Assembly (NCBI GenBank): GCA_004026145.2
Contig: CP034979.1
Location: 14,045,404 to 14,109,403, forward strand
Origin: Takifugu bimaculatus
Lineage: Eukaryota > Chordata > Actinopteri > Tetraodontiformes > Tetraodontidae
Length of the DNA stretch: 64,000 bases
Direction of reading: 5' to 3'
In this document: piece after piece, positions 1 to 12,379 of the stretch
Numbering within the stretch: the stretch's first letter is position 1
How the letters are laid out: each line of letters opens with the position of its first letter
Translations under genes and position numbers: made by a program
Notes under the pieces: model-generated
Database searches by the model: none
What the model was told of the DNA's origin: nothing
What the model saw: the letters and a program-made list of their open reading frames with translations, nothing else

Positions 1-1155
1 ACAATTGGACTTTGGAGATTTGGTTCTGGTTGCCCTTTGGACAAGTTTGAGGACGATTCCTCTTTTTGTTTCTATTTTTCTCCTCTCTTTTTAAGGGGAG
101 GGAGCTTCTGGTACAATATGTAGCACCATGGGCTGTAATTTCACACGTCAGTGCACTTTTGCCCTAAAGCTGCTGCTATTTCCCCCACAACACCCCGATT
201 TGCCCCCGTACCTCTGCGCGCCGCTATGACGTCCTGGTGTCACAGAACTACAGCAAAAACAAACGGTATAATAATTAAGAAAGTGTTAGTCCTGACTTCA
301 CCTCTCTTAAAGGCTCGGCCACCGAGGACCTAATGCGATTATTGTCTTCGATTTTTTCCCCTCAGTGCTTACAATAAAGACTCTGGCACACTTACCAGAA
401 ACGCAATTAGAATATAATTCAGACATTTGAAATAATTGCCAATGCTCGGGCTGTTTGACTGTGGACATTTTAACAGGTCCGGGTTCAATTTGGAGCCTTA
501 CAGGTCACAAAAAATTAAATAATGCACGCAACCACGAAAAATTGCAAGACTTTTAAAGGTAAGTCGACAGAGAGGGAGAGGCAGGGATGTCGTTTTCCAC
601 TCAGAAAAAAATCATGAACCATCGTTGTTTTTACTCTGAAAAAAAAACTGTCGTTGATGTATTATTTTTACTCGCCGCTCGGGCCACAAACATGGCGCCA
701 TTTCTACACTTTCCGTTATGTTCTAATGACAATTTCAAACAGATCGGCCAATTTCCTCCTCCACCCCTAAATAAATAAATAAACAAACAAATAAATCGAC
801 CACTGTGTCATGCTGGGGGTCCCTTGTAATAGCTCGCAATGATCTGGGAACTCCTGACACCCAGAGCCACATGTGCGTCCTGTGCCAAGCGGCAGGCTCT
901 CAGCTGCGTCCTTGGGTCGCTTCTACACGTGCTTCTGTACCGGCAGCAGATGGATATCAATTTGAGTCCATCCTCCAACACCATCGCTGATTGATTTTGT
1001 ACTTGCTTTTAATTTTGCCATAATTAATTAGATCATTACAAGTGTTTTCCATTGATCTTCCCCATCTAAAAAAAACAACAAAACAAGATGTGAGTTAGAT
1101 CGTGATGCTATCAATTAAAGTCCCTAGTTGAGGTTAAAAAACTCAAAGATTTAGC
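1..1155. other. AT-rich non-coding sequence, no gene seen
   Basis: No credible coding frame. A pyrimidine tract ending in CAG lies at about 347-364, followed closely by an AATAAA hexamer near 372. A strong donor-like GTAAGT sits at 558-563 with an AG at 473-474 upstream, but the segment between has stops in all three frames. A short A-rich tetranucleotide tract ends the unit near 769-796. Nothing else is supported. Confidence 0.6.
769..796. repeat. (AAAT)n/(AAAC)n short tandem repeat
   Basis: Seven tetranucleotide units alternating between AAAT and AAAC types, directly visible. It is a simple low-complexity tract. Confidence 0.9.

Positions 1156-1213
<58 letters not shown>
1156..1213. repeat. 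(AAT)n microsatellite, about 19 units
   Basis: Uninterrupted AAT trinucleotide array of about 58 bp. It separates the left-edge spacer from the CpG-bearing patch that follows. A pure array of this length is likely to vary in length between individuals. Confidence 0.97.
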
Positions 1214-1214
<1 letters not shown>

Positions 1215-1337
1215 ACTCGTTATCATACATCAAAATAAAGTTGCAAAAATAATAAAATGTTGTGATGGGAGCTGCAGCCTCTTCTCACCTGCAAATAAAT
1301 GTTTCCATTAGTATGAGGCGGAGGTGGAAATCCTTAC

Positions 1338-1560
1338 CTGATCGACCAGCGCTCTGAGGCATGGCTCTCCCTTGTCTAATGGTGCGTCTACCCGACGCAG
1401 CTCAGTAGATCCGTGCGGCCTCTTGCGCTCCCTCCCCGGCTGGGCGTCGCGCCTCTCACCGCTGGTCGTCAGAATCTTTGACCGATCATCCAAAACTAAA
1501 CGGTTTAGGCGACAACAAAAAGCGGAAGCAACCTTGCTCCAATGAACTAGGGTTTGATAA
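1338..1560 (-). other. CpG-bearing patch with a strong minus-strand splice donor; possible first or 5' UTR exon
   Basis: Read on the minus strand, this GC-richer patch (many CpG dinucleotides between 1340 and 1490) ends in CAG|GTAAGG, with the last exonic base at 1338 and the intron GT at 1337-1336. A CCAAT-type motif (ATTGG on the minus strand) lies just upstream near 1540. One minus frame is open from about 1493 down to the donor, but it begins with TTG, and the nearest ATG (1489) hits a stop after a few codons. It is therefore better read as a non-coding first exon than as the start of a protein. No product is recognised; a chance donor in a CpG-rich CNE is the main alternative. Confidence 0.25.
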
Positions 1561-2958
1561 AGGGGGAAAAAAGGAGGGAGAGAGAAAGGAAATCAAAGAA
1601 AACGGTGCATTGAGGGAGCTGAATTAAGAGAGACAGAAAAAAAAAGCAACTTGCAAATGTGGTGAGAAATGTTTGGATCCATCAGGGGAGTTTTAGCTGT
1701 CTGAATCAGCACGATCATGTACAACAGACACACACGTTTCAGGGTAGGTTGTTACATGTTTTTACCAAGAAGAATATTAATAACTTTTCTCTTTATTGAG
1801 TTTGAGAGACATGAACAAGAACAAATCATATTAAGTTGTTTAAATATTGAATCCTGTAATTAATCTCCGGATAAATGCTGATGGTGAGGGTCCCAGACAT
1901 AATAATGATAATACCAACACAAATAACAACAATGAAATACATATTGTAATAAATGTATTTAATAACAAATATTTTTTTAAAAAACTGTTTTGTGCCTCTC
2001 AAAACCACACACAGACAGACAGATAAGAGGGGATGGCCAAAAAACAAACAAACAAACAACAAAACCAGGAGGATTTATTGTGGCGTTTTCATTATTTTAA
2101 TTATTTAGTTTGAATTTGATCATCTCTGCAGGTCAGCTCGATCTCTCACAGCCACATAAAGGAAACTTTCCCTGTGTGTTTAACAGTGTGAGAGAATGCA
2201 AAAAAAAGTATAAGTGAGTGAATAAAACTTAGTAACTGGAACATTAACAGACGAATGACCACTAAAAATGCAATAGTACAATATCCACAAGGACGACAGA
2301 GCGTGGTAAAGCTATAAAATCCAACATTAAAAGGATATAGCTTCTCTATTGGCTATTTAACAAACATTTTGTCTTATAAGTCTCTATACAGTGCTTGAAG
2401 ATCAGAAATGGCAAGAAGCCACTGGACCAAAGACTTGTAATGGATATTGCGAAACACTTCATACTTAACTTAAAATACTCAGCATCTTCTTAAAATGGCA
2501 TTTAAAGAGGCTACTTTGTGACTGCACTGCTGCTTGTGCTTAAAAACATGTGCTAACAACTAATAAGAATACATAATTTCACTCAAAACTAGCTGGCACA
2601 CTTATAAACACTACATTTCCTCCAAGAGAGCTGACTTTGGTGTTATGAAGGATTCTAATCAGTGTTTTTCCCTGCCTGCTCTGTTGAGGCGACATGCTGG
2701 GTGTCTGCTGGAACATCTGAATGGGAGGAACCCAGCTCCAGGAGCCTAACTGCTCATAAAGCTGTGCGGGCTGACAATAACGGAACCTAAGCTCTTCTCT
2801 CAGCCACACGCAGGCGTCTGCTGGAGAGGCAGATTGGAAATTGAGGGAGAGAAGTCATTCTGGTTGGACGGTGCTGTTGGCAGGGGATCTTACAGCAGAG
2901 TCCATTAGATTGGTCAGTGGCATCTACACTGTCCAAGACTGCCAGAGGCTGAGCAGGA
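1561..2958. other. AT-rich non-coding spacer
   Basis: Purine-rich at 1560-1650, then A/T-rich with a short CAAA tract at 2040-2064. The open frames here are short and run against each other on both strands. No gene, RNA or mobile element is recognised. Confidence 0.6.
2040..2064. repeat. (CAAA)n short tract
   Basis: About five CAAA units in an A-rich stretch; simple repeat. Confidence 0.85.
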
Positions 2959-2974
2959 GTGTGTGTGTGTGTGT
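2959..2974. repeat. (GT)8 microsatellite
   Basis: Eight uninterrupted GT dinucleotides. Confidence 0.95.
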
Positions 2975-3696
2975 ATTGGGAGGGTGTTAATGTTAAAGCA
3001 TTTACCTTTAAAAGCTCTGACTTCCTGTCAGCTAGAGTTCTCCCTGGCAGTTCCACCCTTCATCCTCAAAAATGCACTCTGCCACCCCCACCTCTCCTTT
3101 TATTCCCCCTCTCTTTAGAAATACAGTGCTCCACTTGCTCACTGGCTGAACATTAAATAAAACCCCATCCTTCCCCAAATCCAATCTCTCCCTGGCAACA
3201 CCTCTGCCTTTTCCCCGTGACTCCGCCGTTCCCAACGCTGCATCACAAGCACAGTTTTGCACATTCCCAGATCTCAATAATGACGCTCACACTGGCGTTG
3301 GCGGGACAGAAGTGGATGGCCAAACAAGGACAGCGACGGGACAATATGCCCCCCGCTCTGGTGTCTGGGTGTTTGGTGGAGAATCGGGGCTGAGCGACAG
3401 CCAGCGTCATCATCATCATCAGCACCTCTTGCCAGCTTTTCATATTTAAAGCCAGCAAGGGTTTAATTACCAAATGATGACAGTGTCATATGGCACCAGG
3501 ATGGCGCTGAATGAACACGTGTAGCACGCATGTGGCTGCCTCTGTGCCCGTGTCTGTGGCGTGCCAACGTCTGTGTGGAACAGTGAAACACCTTCTGATG
3601 TGACCGCAGTGGGTGGATGGGGTGAGAGGTGGAGAGCGGGCATGAGACACTGTGGAGGGAATCAAACACAGACAGTAAAACATCTATAATTTGCAG
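2975..3696. other. Non-coding sequence, no gene seen
   Basis: Mixed-composition DNA with a short (ATC)n tract near 3407-3421. Three or more overlapping short open frames on the minus strand have unrelated, serine/proline/histidine-rich translations, which argues against a real gene. Confidence 0.55.
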
Positions 3697-3711
3697 CCCC
3701 CCCCCCCCCCC
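3697..3711. repeat. Poly-C run, 15 bp
   Basis: Uninterrupted C15. One of roughly ten G or C homopolymers of 9 bp or longer in the window. Confidence 0.97.
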
Positions 3712-3993
3712 AGTATTCAATGGGTGCTCATGGATTAAAGATTAAAATCTATCGTCTTGACAGATGGGGGAGAGAGAGGGTGAGGAGAGGGACAGTCATG
3801 CACATCCCATTTCCATTTGTATATGAGCAGCACAGTTTGGCTAATCACGGTGGAAAAATAAGCTGTCTCCTCGCCTCACTCTGGGCAACGCCACCGTGAG
3901 CTTCCTTTCCAGCTGTGGAGACATTAGAGACGGAGGAACCGTCCTGCGTCGGCGGCCTACGACGAGTGTTTGTTTATTAATATTCCAGCGGGC

Positions 3994-4019
3994 GGGGTGA
4001 GGGTGAGGGTGGGGGTGGG
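3994..4019 (+). other. Canonical G-quadruplex motif
   Basis: Five G runs of 3-5 bases separated by loops of one to three bases (TGA, TGA, T, T). This meets the usual four-run, short-loop pattern for an intramolecular quadruplex on the plus strand. It follows a region of moderate CpG content (3880-3960). Function is unknown. Confidence 0.75.
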
Positions 4020-4284
4020 ATGGAAGATAGGAGCTGTAATGACGGGAGCGGTAACGCCGGCTCCCACCTTCCCCAAAAAACATCAAACCAGCTGTGAGGA
4101 AATGAGCTGCTGGGGTGACGTGCCTGACGGGGAGACAGAGCACCGGAGTTGGAACTCAGCACTCACAAAAGCAGGATGATGAATGGAACTTTCAAGGGAT
4201 TAAAATAGATAATTGTTGGTTGTATTTGTATTAATTCTGCAGAGAGTCACAACCTGACAGGATGGGTTTTGTGTTTAGTGTGTG

Positions 4285-4318
<34 letters not shown>

Positions 4319-6404
4319 GGGTAATGGTCTGGTCAGTGGAGTGAAGCAGACCACCTGAGAGTTGTTTTTGGGCATTAGTGTGTTCTCTCTCTCTCTGTAT
4401 GTGTGTGATATATGACACTGGCCATCTGAAGGAGGTGCCTCACTCTCTCCCCGAGCTGCATGAAAGGGAGCCGAGAAGCCCGATGAATTAAAGCCTCTCT
4501 TCAATAAAACATCAGAGTCTTTCAGTAACACACGCTTGAGATGCCCCAGTAATTGACTTTTGGACTTTAGGATTTACATGAACCCTCCAAAAGCAGCTTA
4601 CCTGTGCAGCGATGCCCCTTGAGTCTGCATCCATTCCCCGCTGACATGGATTTCCATAAACTCATGCAATCTTTCCCCCCTCCTTCATCGTTTTGTTAAT
4701 TTTTTTCTCTCCATCTGTGATGAATGCAGAACTATCCACTGTAGATAATTTGAGGGATTTATTGGAGTGTTTGAATTTATTTATCTTGAGTGAGGAATCT
4801 GGCTGAATAAATGTTAATCCAGTCGTGTTTGGCACAGTTGTATTATTTTAGTCGGTGTGTTCGACTCAGCGGCTGCTTGCTCAGTTATGGAATCAAGAAG
4901 CATATTTTCATTGTCTTGATTTTCTTCCATACTTGCAGTTTATAGTCTACATTTCATTAGTTTTTACATCAGGTTACCGCATGGATCTACACATAAATTC
5001 CGTTTTTCTATTGTTATTTAGCAAAATGTGCACTGTGTCCTACAAATCATCCTTACAGACTCCAAAATAAACCCCAAATGAGACATTTGAGGTTTATGGA
5101 TGAGAGAAAACCATGAAAAACCTTCGAAAAAGCAACTTTAAATTATGACAGGTCGAATACAGAAATGTGCCTGGGAGACACGGTGATGGACAAAGTTAAA
5201 AATTTCCTTACACAGCACCTAATAAACTCTTTAACAAGATGGGGAAAGTAAGATTGAAAGGAGATCTGTGGGAGGGGCAGAGTAGCCTGGCAGATTTAAT
5301 TAATTACTGCATATTAAAATGTTTGTTTACAGAAGTGAGCAGCTACAAGAGGTCTGATGTTAATTAATTTAAGGCGTACATCCCACCAGCCTCAGCAACG
5401 TGTCACAGGCTGCAGAGCTAGTCCCTTTGGCGGGGACTCTGTGTCTCATTGGATATCCATCAATTGCTGTGAGGTGTGTGTGAGCTGAGATGTGCAGCAC
5501 ACAAATTAAACTCAGTGTTAACATGATTGCATATTCAGATTTCTAATTAGCAAAGCGGGTGGAAAAAGTGAACTAGTCGAGGATTTTGTGGTGCATCTGG
5601 AAACAGAGCAGCTGAAACATACCTGCTTGTCTGTGAAGGGTGTCCAGTGTTTATTTTTTCCCTGATTAAAAAGAAAAAATATGATGCTTTGACACTGTGT
5701 TAAGCAGCTCGGTGCTACTGCACTAGCGGCTAGCAGCTAGCCAAAGGAATCTACTGATGCCTACAGACAGAATTGGTGTATGTCCAGTCTCCTGAGGTTC
5801 CTCTTGGGACAATGATGTATTTGGTCTCCTTCGAGGTCAACTGGACTGAGTCCAGAACATCACTTGCAATCAGTAGTGTGGGTAAAGGAGGCCCAGCAGA
5901 ACACATCTGAGGGTAAATACTCCACTCAGGAGCCCACTGTGGGGGGAAAAAAGGCCTGCATGGCTCATTGCCCTGCTAAAACCAAACCACAACCAGGTCT
6001 GATGCCTGACACCGCGGTGTCCTTAGGAGGAAGGTGGGGAAAGATAGATACAGATGGAGAAAAAGCTAAATGTTGGGGACTCATTATAAAAAATAAAAAC
6101 CTAAAACCCCCTGGAAACAGTCAAACAACACTCTTTGAAATGTCACCAGCTGGCAAGGGCGAGAGACTATTTGTTGCAGGAGAGAGAGTTGTTCACTGAG
6201 CTGGGGAATGGCTGTATTTGTGCGGATGCATGTAATTATTTCACTTCTTCGAGTCATTATTAGCCTTGCCTGCTGCACCGGCAGTGGATAAAAACCCTTA
6301 CACCAGTGTACCGTTCCACTGTGGCAATCGAACATGTGTTTCCTTCAAACAGCTCTCTGATGATGATTATCAGACCAGAAAACAGAAACCAAATAAGGGC
6401 AGGA
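4020..6404. other. Non-coding spacer with a GT array
   Basis: Apart from the GT repeat at 4288-4317 nothing is recognised. Candidate minus-strand donors (CAG|GTAAGC at about 4600 and CAG|GTATGT at about 5623) occur without a convincing acceptor or open frame. The plus-strand open frame at 5864-6199 has no recognisable domain and is treated as chance. Confidence 0.55.
4288..4317. repeat. (GT)14 microsatellite
   Basis: Uninterrupted GT array, directly visible, with shorter GT and CT stretches nearby up to 4410. Confidence 0.95.
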
Positions 6405-6755
<351 letters not shown>

Positions 6756-7896
6756 AACTCTTACTGTAAGTGGGATTTGAAGAATTGGCAGAGCCATCTG
6801 AGCAGCGCTCTGCATCTCTCACGAACAAATGAAGGCCCAGAGCCTCAAAGTGAGATTGATATCTCTCTCTGAACTTCACTGGGAATTCTGAAAATGGAGA
6901 GGCCTTCCTCGGTCCCGGGGGTGATCCAAACGGCTCCCCCTTGCCCCACCTCGATAGCAACAATAATGACGGAAAAAAAAGGCTGTGCGTATGTCTTTTG
7001 TGGCCATTGATATTCACTCATTCATTCTGTGTCCTGGCAGCTGAAATGTCAACAAGCACGACACAATAGACGGAGCAGGAATCCACTTTGTATGAAATAG
7101 GGTCTGGAATTAAAAGAGAACAATCCTCTTTTTTTTTTTGTCAACGGGGGGGCTAAGCCATACATTTCACTTAGCGACTAAAAACTTTTCAATTTGTGCG
7201 ACGGGTCTTCACCAGAAGCACGACCATTAAATAGGTCAAGGATGGGTGTACCCAGGATGCATTGCTCACGCGAAAGTTGGGCGCCTGTGTGCGATCATTC
7301 AAATGCAAGCAGACAACTGGGGAGGGGGGTGTTCAAGACAAGCAAACAGTAAGCTGAACAGATGTATGAGATATGGTTCCTTAAACTGACAGCAAACCTT
7401 TCAGGGAGGGCGGCTGAACTTCTGTCAAAGTCGACTGGGTCCGACTGGAAACACCTCCTAAATTGGAAAATCCAAGATGCCACCACGCAGTGTTGCAGCG
7501 TCAGGCATAGTCACAGGAAACAGATCCTTTTGGTGGGATTCCTCATGGCAGAATATAACGATTATCTCCCCCTCACAAAGCCACCGCCCCCCTTCCTGGC
7601 TTTGGAGTCACTGACCTGCTCCTGCATGGGTCACAAACTAAGCAAAAGTTTATGACACCGAGACAACAACGCCGCGCGTGTCTCTGTTAAAACCTCTCCT
7701 GCGAACATGGTGCTGGCCCCCCCCAGGATCAATACGACGTGCTGATATGTTTTTAATCGTGAGCGGTTGATGCGGCGTTATCTGTCATGTTCATGGATGT
7801 GTGCAGCTGCTCAAAGCACGTGTCCACGCACGGGTCAGTAATCCAACGTGTCAATATTTGTTACTGTTTGCTTCTATGATCATATTCAATCTACCA
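6756..7896. other. Non-coding sequence, no gene seen
   Basis: Mixed-composition DNA. Scattered CpG occurs at 7190-7280 and 7660-7850. Open frames are below 100 codons and overlap on opposite strands. No RNA gene or transposon is recognised. Confidence 0.55.
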
Positions 7897-7918
7897 CCCC
7901 CCCCCCCCCCCCCCCCCC
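7897..7918. repeat. Poly-C run, 22 bp
   Basis: Uninterrupted C22. Confidence 0.97.
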
Positions 7919-8199
7919 AAAGAGAGACTGCATGTGCCATTATTTGAGATCTCTTTATAAACACTGTACACATGCCCCGAACACACGATGCTAATCCCCT
8001 TTGTCTAACTTCACTTTCTAATGATCTGCCCCTAAAAGGTAAATCACTTATAAAATGACAACAAAAGAAGCTTTTTGTCACAGAATGATAATTAGTCTGG
8101 GTCCTGACCTCCCTTTCGGCACCTCGGCTCCCCCAGCTGAGGACCGGCGTGCGTCTGCGGTCCCCGCTTAACGACAGGCGGGCGTGACACACTGGCTCG

Positions 8200-8780
8200 G
8201 CATTGTGGGGTCTTTGTCTTCATTCGGGGGGAGATGAAGTTCTTGCCACCACCTTTATCAATCACGGAGGGGCTCCAGCTGTTCCGCGGGCTTCGGTCGG
8301 GGCTTCAACAGCCGGTCTAACAAATTGTCTGTGAATGGGAGGAAGGGACCCCCACCGCACACAAAAAAACAACATTTGCATCAGCACACACGAGCAGCCA
8401 TAATATAAAGCACGGACCACTGCGGCGTCGACGCCATCGCCGCCTTTTCAAAACCACCCTTAATATCAACACTTTGGCTGCACAACGCTGCAAAATACTT
8501 CCTGTTGTTCACGACTGGTGACAAATGGGCTCTGCTTTGCAGACACAAACAACCCTGCTGCCTGCTCGCTGCAATTACAGGAGGGATTAAACAGCTTCTC
8601 CCCGATACTGACATCACCTCGCCGCGAGGGACGAGAGGAGGCTGCGCTCCCGGACGGGAAACACGTCCAATTACAGCTTAATGAATGAAGCGCCTCTGCT
8701 TTGGTTCACATCAGAGTTTTCAGAACAAAAACATCCCGACTGTCAGGGATCAAGTGGCCCGAAGTAGCAGAGAATTATGG
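8200..8780. other. CNE-like block, CpG-retaining
   Basis: High-complexity DNA with no simple repeats and many retained CpGs. It carries an exact POU octamer (ATTTGCAT, 8374-8381) and a CpG-rich segment at 8610-8690 that runs into CCAATTACAG and TTAATGAATG homeodomain-type motifs. No frame looks coding. The call rests on composition only; cross-species alignment would decide. Confidence 0.35.
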
Positions 8781-9214
8781 CTCTTTGTTTGCATGAAGGA
8801 TCTGTTGGTTTTCGCAGAAATGACAAGTTGCGTGTCAGAAATATAGATTGATGGACATGCGAATTAGCTGTTCTCCAAGGTCAGAAAGGGATTGTGTTGT
8901 TACTCTCACGTGCCGCCGTGTCAGAGCCGTCTGCGCTCTCACTTTTTCATCATATTCTGCACATCGACACACGGCGCAGAGGAGACAAAGAGAAGAGGAA
9001 CCGAGAGACAAGAAGGAGCGAGAGAGGGAAACAAATTGATTGTTTGGTGGATAGATCAGTCATAGTCATCCTGGGCGGATGGATGAATGTCTTTGATGGC
9101 CGCTGCAGGTTCAGGCAGGGAGAGCGACTCAAAACAAGAGAAATTGGTTTGGGCCCTCAGGAGGGGAATCAATGTGCGAGGGGCATGTAAGCGCTGCAAC
9201 GCTTTTGTTCGGAA

Positions 9215-9223
9215 GGGGGGGGG
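9215..9223. repeat. Poly-G run, 9 bp
   Basis: Uninterrupted G9. Confidence 0.9.
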
Positions 9224-12200
9224 TTGTAAAGTTTGAGAGGGGACTCAGAAAGCTGAATTAGCTTTGAGAATGTAAAAATGTCATTTCATTACAACAAAAA
9301 TGGCATTTAGGGTTATTATATTAAGGTATAATTTAATATATTTAGATGAAGAAGGACATGCTAATGAAATAAGCTGGACTGGAGTTTCTGAAGAGTTTCT
9401 ACTGTGTCAATAAATCAATAAACCGTCTGCAGAGATGGCTAGTTTCTCCCTAAAGTGACAGTAAAGTAGGATTAAAACATGCACTTATAGAGCCATAACT
9501 ACTTTATTTTAAGATCTAAATCACAAAGATTATGATCGTCCTTCTGTTCCTCCGACATCTGGTCTGACTCAGTCAGATCAGCATCTGCGCTGCATGCGTT
9601 GAAAATAATGTATTTTAGTTTTATTTTGCATTTTATATTTTTTTTAATGCAACAGAAATCTCTCTTTAAGCGTAGCTGGTGAATTCAGGCAGGAAGTGGG
9701 GCTCCTTGTTGTTTTTGTCCATCCACAGCCTCACTCATGATGTCAGTAATAGAGTTTTGTTAATTTATTACAGTCTATTTCCAGAATAGACAAGATTTAG
9801 CCTCTCACCCTCATTAAGGGGCTATTTTAACTTGAGCAGTTATGACTTTTTTTTCCTGCCAGACACTATTTTTGAATGATGATGTAACCGATTCTCAAGT
9901 CAAGTGTGTTCTGGTAATGAGTCACATGACAACTCCTGGGGTTTTCTCCTAACTATCCAGGCAAATGTCAGCGGTCTACCCCCCATTCCCTTTGATGACC
10001 TATTAAATATTATGAGGGCCCCCTCCTGTGTGCATTGTAGTTTCACTCATATCAAGATGGTGTTTAATGCCCATGAGACAAACAACAGGCAGATTAAAGC
10101 TATTACACCCTGCTGCACTCCCACGTCCGCGCGGTAAAGTGGGGCTGTGATGACTTGCTTAATAGTTTTGTGACTTAAAACCAGTTTCAGTGGTAAAGAA
10201 TAGCTTTGAGCAAAAAAGCAATTCTAGGATTGATAACAAAAGGAGACCTGCTGACCTCTTACGCAGCTCTGCCAGAGGTCCAGGACCACCTTCATCTGAT
10301 CCAGCAAGTTGTTATTAATAAAGCTACTGAAACCTAATCAACTTCACCGCTTGTCAGACGGACATATTATTATGACAGATGATTATTTTAATCTCAGCCA
10401 AATGGCAGGCTTCAAATATCCCGGGTATGGTCATTTTCTGGCTTGTGCGTCAAGAAGAGGAAGCTAATTAAACCCTGATCTGAGTAAGAATAACTTCTCA
10501 TTTTCGAGAATAATGGAAGAGAAATGTTATAGATTAATAGCGCTATTTATCTTTTTTAAATTTCTTGTCTTTCTCCCACGATGGCAGCCCTCGCCAAGGA
10601 AAATATGCATAAAATGAAATTGAAGTCATAACTTAATAGGTTATTAAAATTTCTGAATGCATATCACTTCTCCTTTTGCGGCGCAGTAAATTTAAATTGA
10701 AGTTTGTGGCATTCAAAGACTCTGGCAGGAGTTTTTTTATGGCGGCAGAGGGAGGACATGCATCTTTGTCAAAGGGGTATTTGCTATTCTAATTTTATGG
10801 AAGGCCAGATTATCGGGCAGGGATGTCAGAATGCTGACAACACCTCTGTTCTCAACCCTGTCTTTCCCCCAGAGGGATTCAGTGTCCGGGGTGTTTTTTC
10901 TTTGCCTTCTGCACCCCACACCTGGTCTCACTAGAAGCAGAAGGTTTGGGACAGAAGGAGCACCAAAGTAGGCAAGATGGACAGAGGTGAAGGAAAGAGA
11001 AACCATAATGGAAGCAGAGAGTTCCAGCGTCCCAGGAAGGGTGGGAGGGCTGTATTTCTCAAGGTCAGAGGCCAAATTTATTTATTTCCCTGGAAGTTAC
11101 AATGAAATTTTACTGACTACTTTGCTCTGATGATGAGCGAGATCGGCGGCGATAAATCTGTCTTGCCATTTGGTTGCCGGTGATGAACCATTTATTATGA
11201 CGCCTTCAAGGACACGGCTCGGTGTTTGTATGATAGTGCTATTCTACGTGATGATATCCATTTCATTGTCCCATATAACACAAATGAGGAAATTAAGAAT
11301 AAAACAGCCCAGTGCTGAGAAGGTCTAGCTTTATTCATAGCTATCTAATGGGATATGTACAGTAAATGTCACATGATATTTGTGATGCCCTTGTCCCAGT
11401 TTTACCGTTGAGGTTATAATGTTGATGTTGCATTGCCATCATAAAAGCACCAAGGACGTTTGCACAAAAAAACCCACTGTATTTTTCCTAAATCAGCATT
11501 ATTATTATTGTCTCTTTACTCTGAGAGGTCCTGTGAGCTGGTAACATGGTTTTAATCCCATGAACATCAGCTTCTTCTGTTTGGATTCCCACATTCATCA
11601 TTCACAAAGAACGGGGCTCCTGACTGCTCTCTTGCTCCTTTTTGTACAACAGACAGCTCTGGGGTCCCTCAGAGGGCAAGATGAACTAATGCTCTTTATT
11701 GATTGGCCACTTAAAAGCCTCTTGTAGCCTTGGGAGTATGTTAATTCCACGAGGCCATTTCTCCCCTCTGCCCCTCGGTCCCCAGGGCCCTTGTGTACAT
11801 TCCTCAGAGGGCTATCATAAGGAGTTCATTAATGGTCAATTACTAATATCTGAAGAGGTCCTTTGTGCGACCGCGACACCTCAACTGGGCATCTGTCTCT
11901 GTTGCTTTGCAGACAGCACAAGGGTCTGTAGAGGAGGCTGGAGGATAGAAACAAGCTTAAAGTGACATGTTAAGGCCCAGGATTAACATCTTTTATTTAA
12001 CTGCTCTGACTCTTATTTGGATTGAATGTTGTTTGTTCGACTCCTCCCAAATGAAGCACGTGTGGATTTCACAATCAGGCCTGCAGCGACACCTCCGGGA
12101 AGCCTTTCACGGTAATATTCGATTCCCGTTTAGTGACATGATGAGAACCTTAAAGTATAACGCACTGAGGCGCTCATACGTTCCTGACCTGTTTATGTGA

Positions 12201-12379
12201 GAAGACTTGATAAGCTGCCAGCCCCCCCCTCCCGAGTGGTAAGAGGGGATGAGGGGACAGATCCTTCAAATGCTGGGGCGGTATTTGTGGGTAATAAAAG
12301 GAATAAATCAGACAATGGGGTTGAATATTTCATTTGTTATCCATATTCCTTACGGGAAAATGATACAGAAATGTAAAAA
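9224..12379. other. Non-coding sequence; CNE-like composition around 10.3-10.75 kb
   Basis: 9240-9900 is AT-rich with no recognisable content. 10330-10750 is repeat-free, with several TTAAT/ATTAA homeodomain-type cores and an ATGCATAAA motif, and resembles regulatory DNA. 11640-11960 contains two similar CTCAGAGGGC motifs, at 11668 and 11804. No gene is recognised. Confidence 0.5.

Noticed and set aside
475..557. Segment between an AG and a GTAAGT that looked like an exon
   Set aside because: Stops in all three frames and a weak pyrimidine tract; could only be non-coding.
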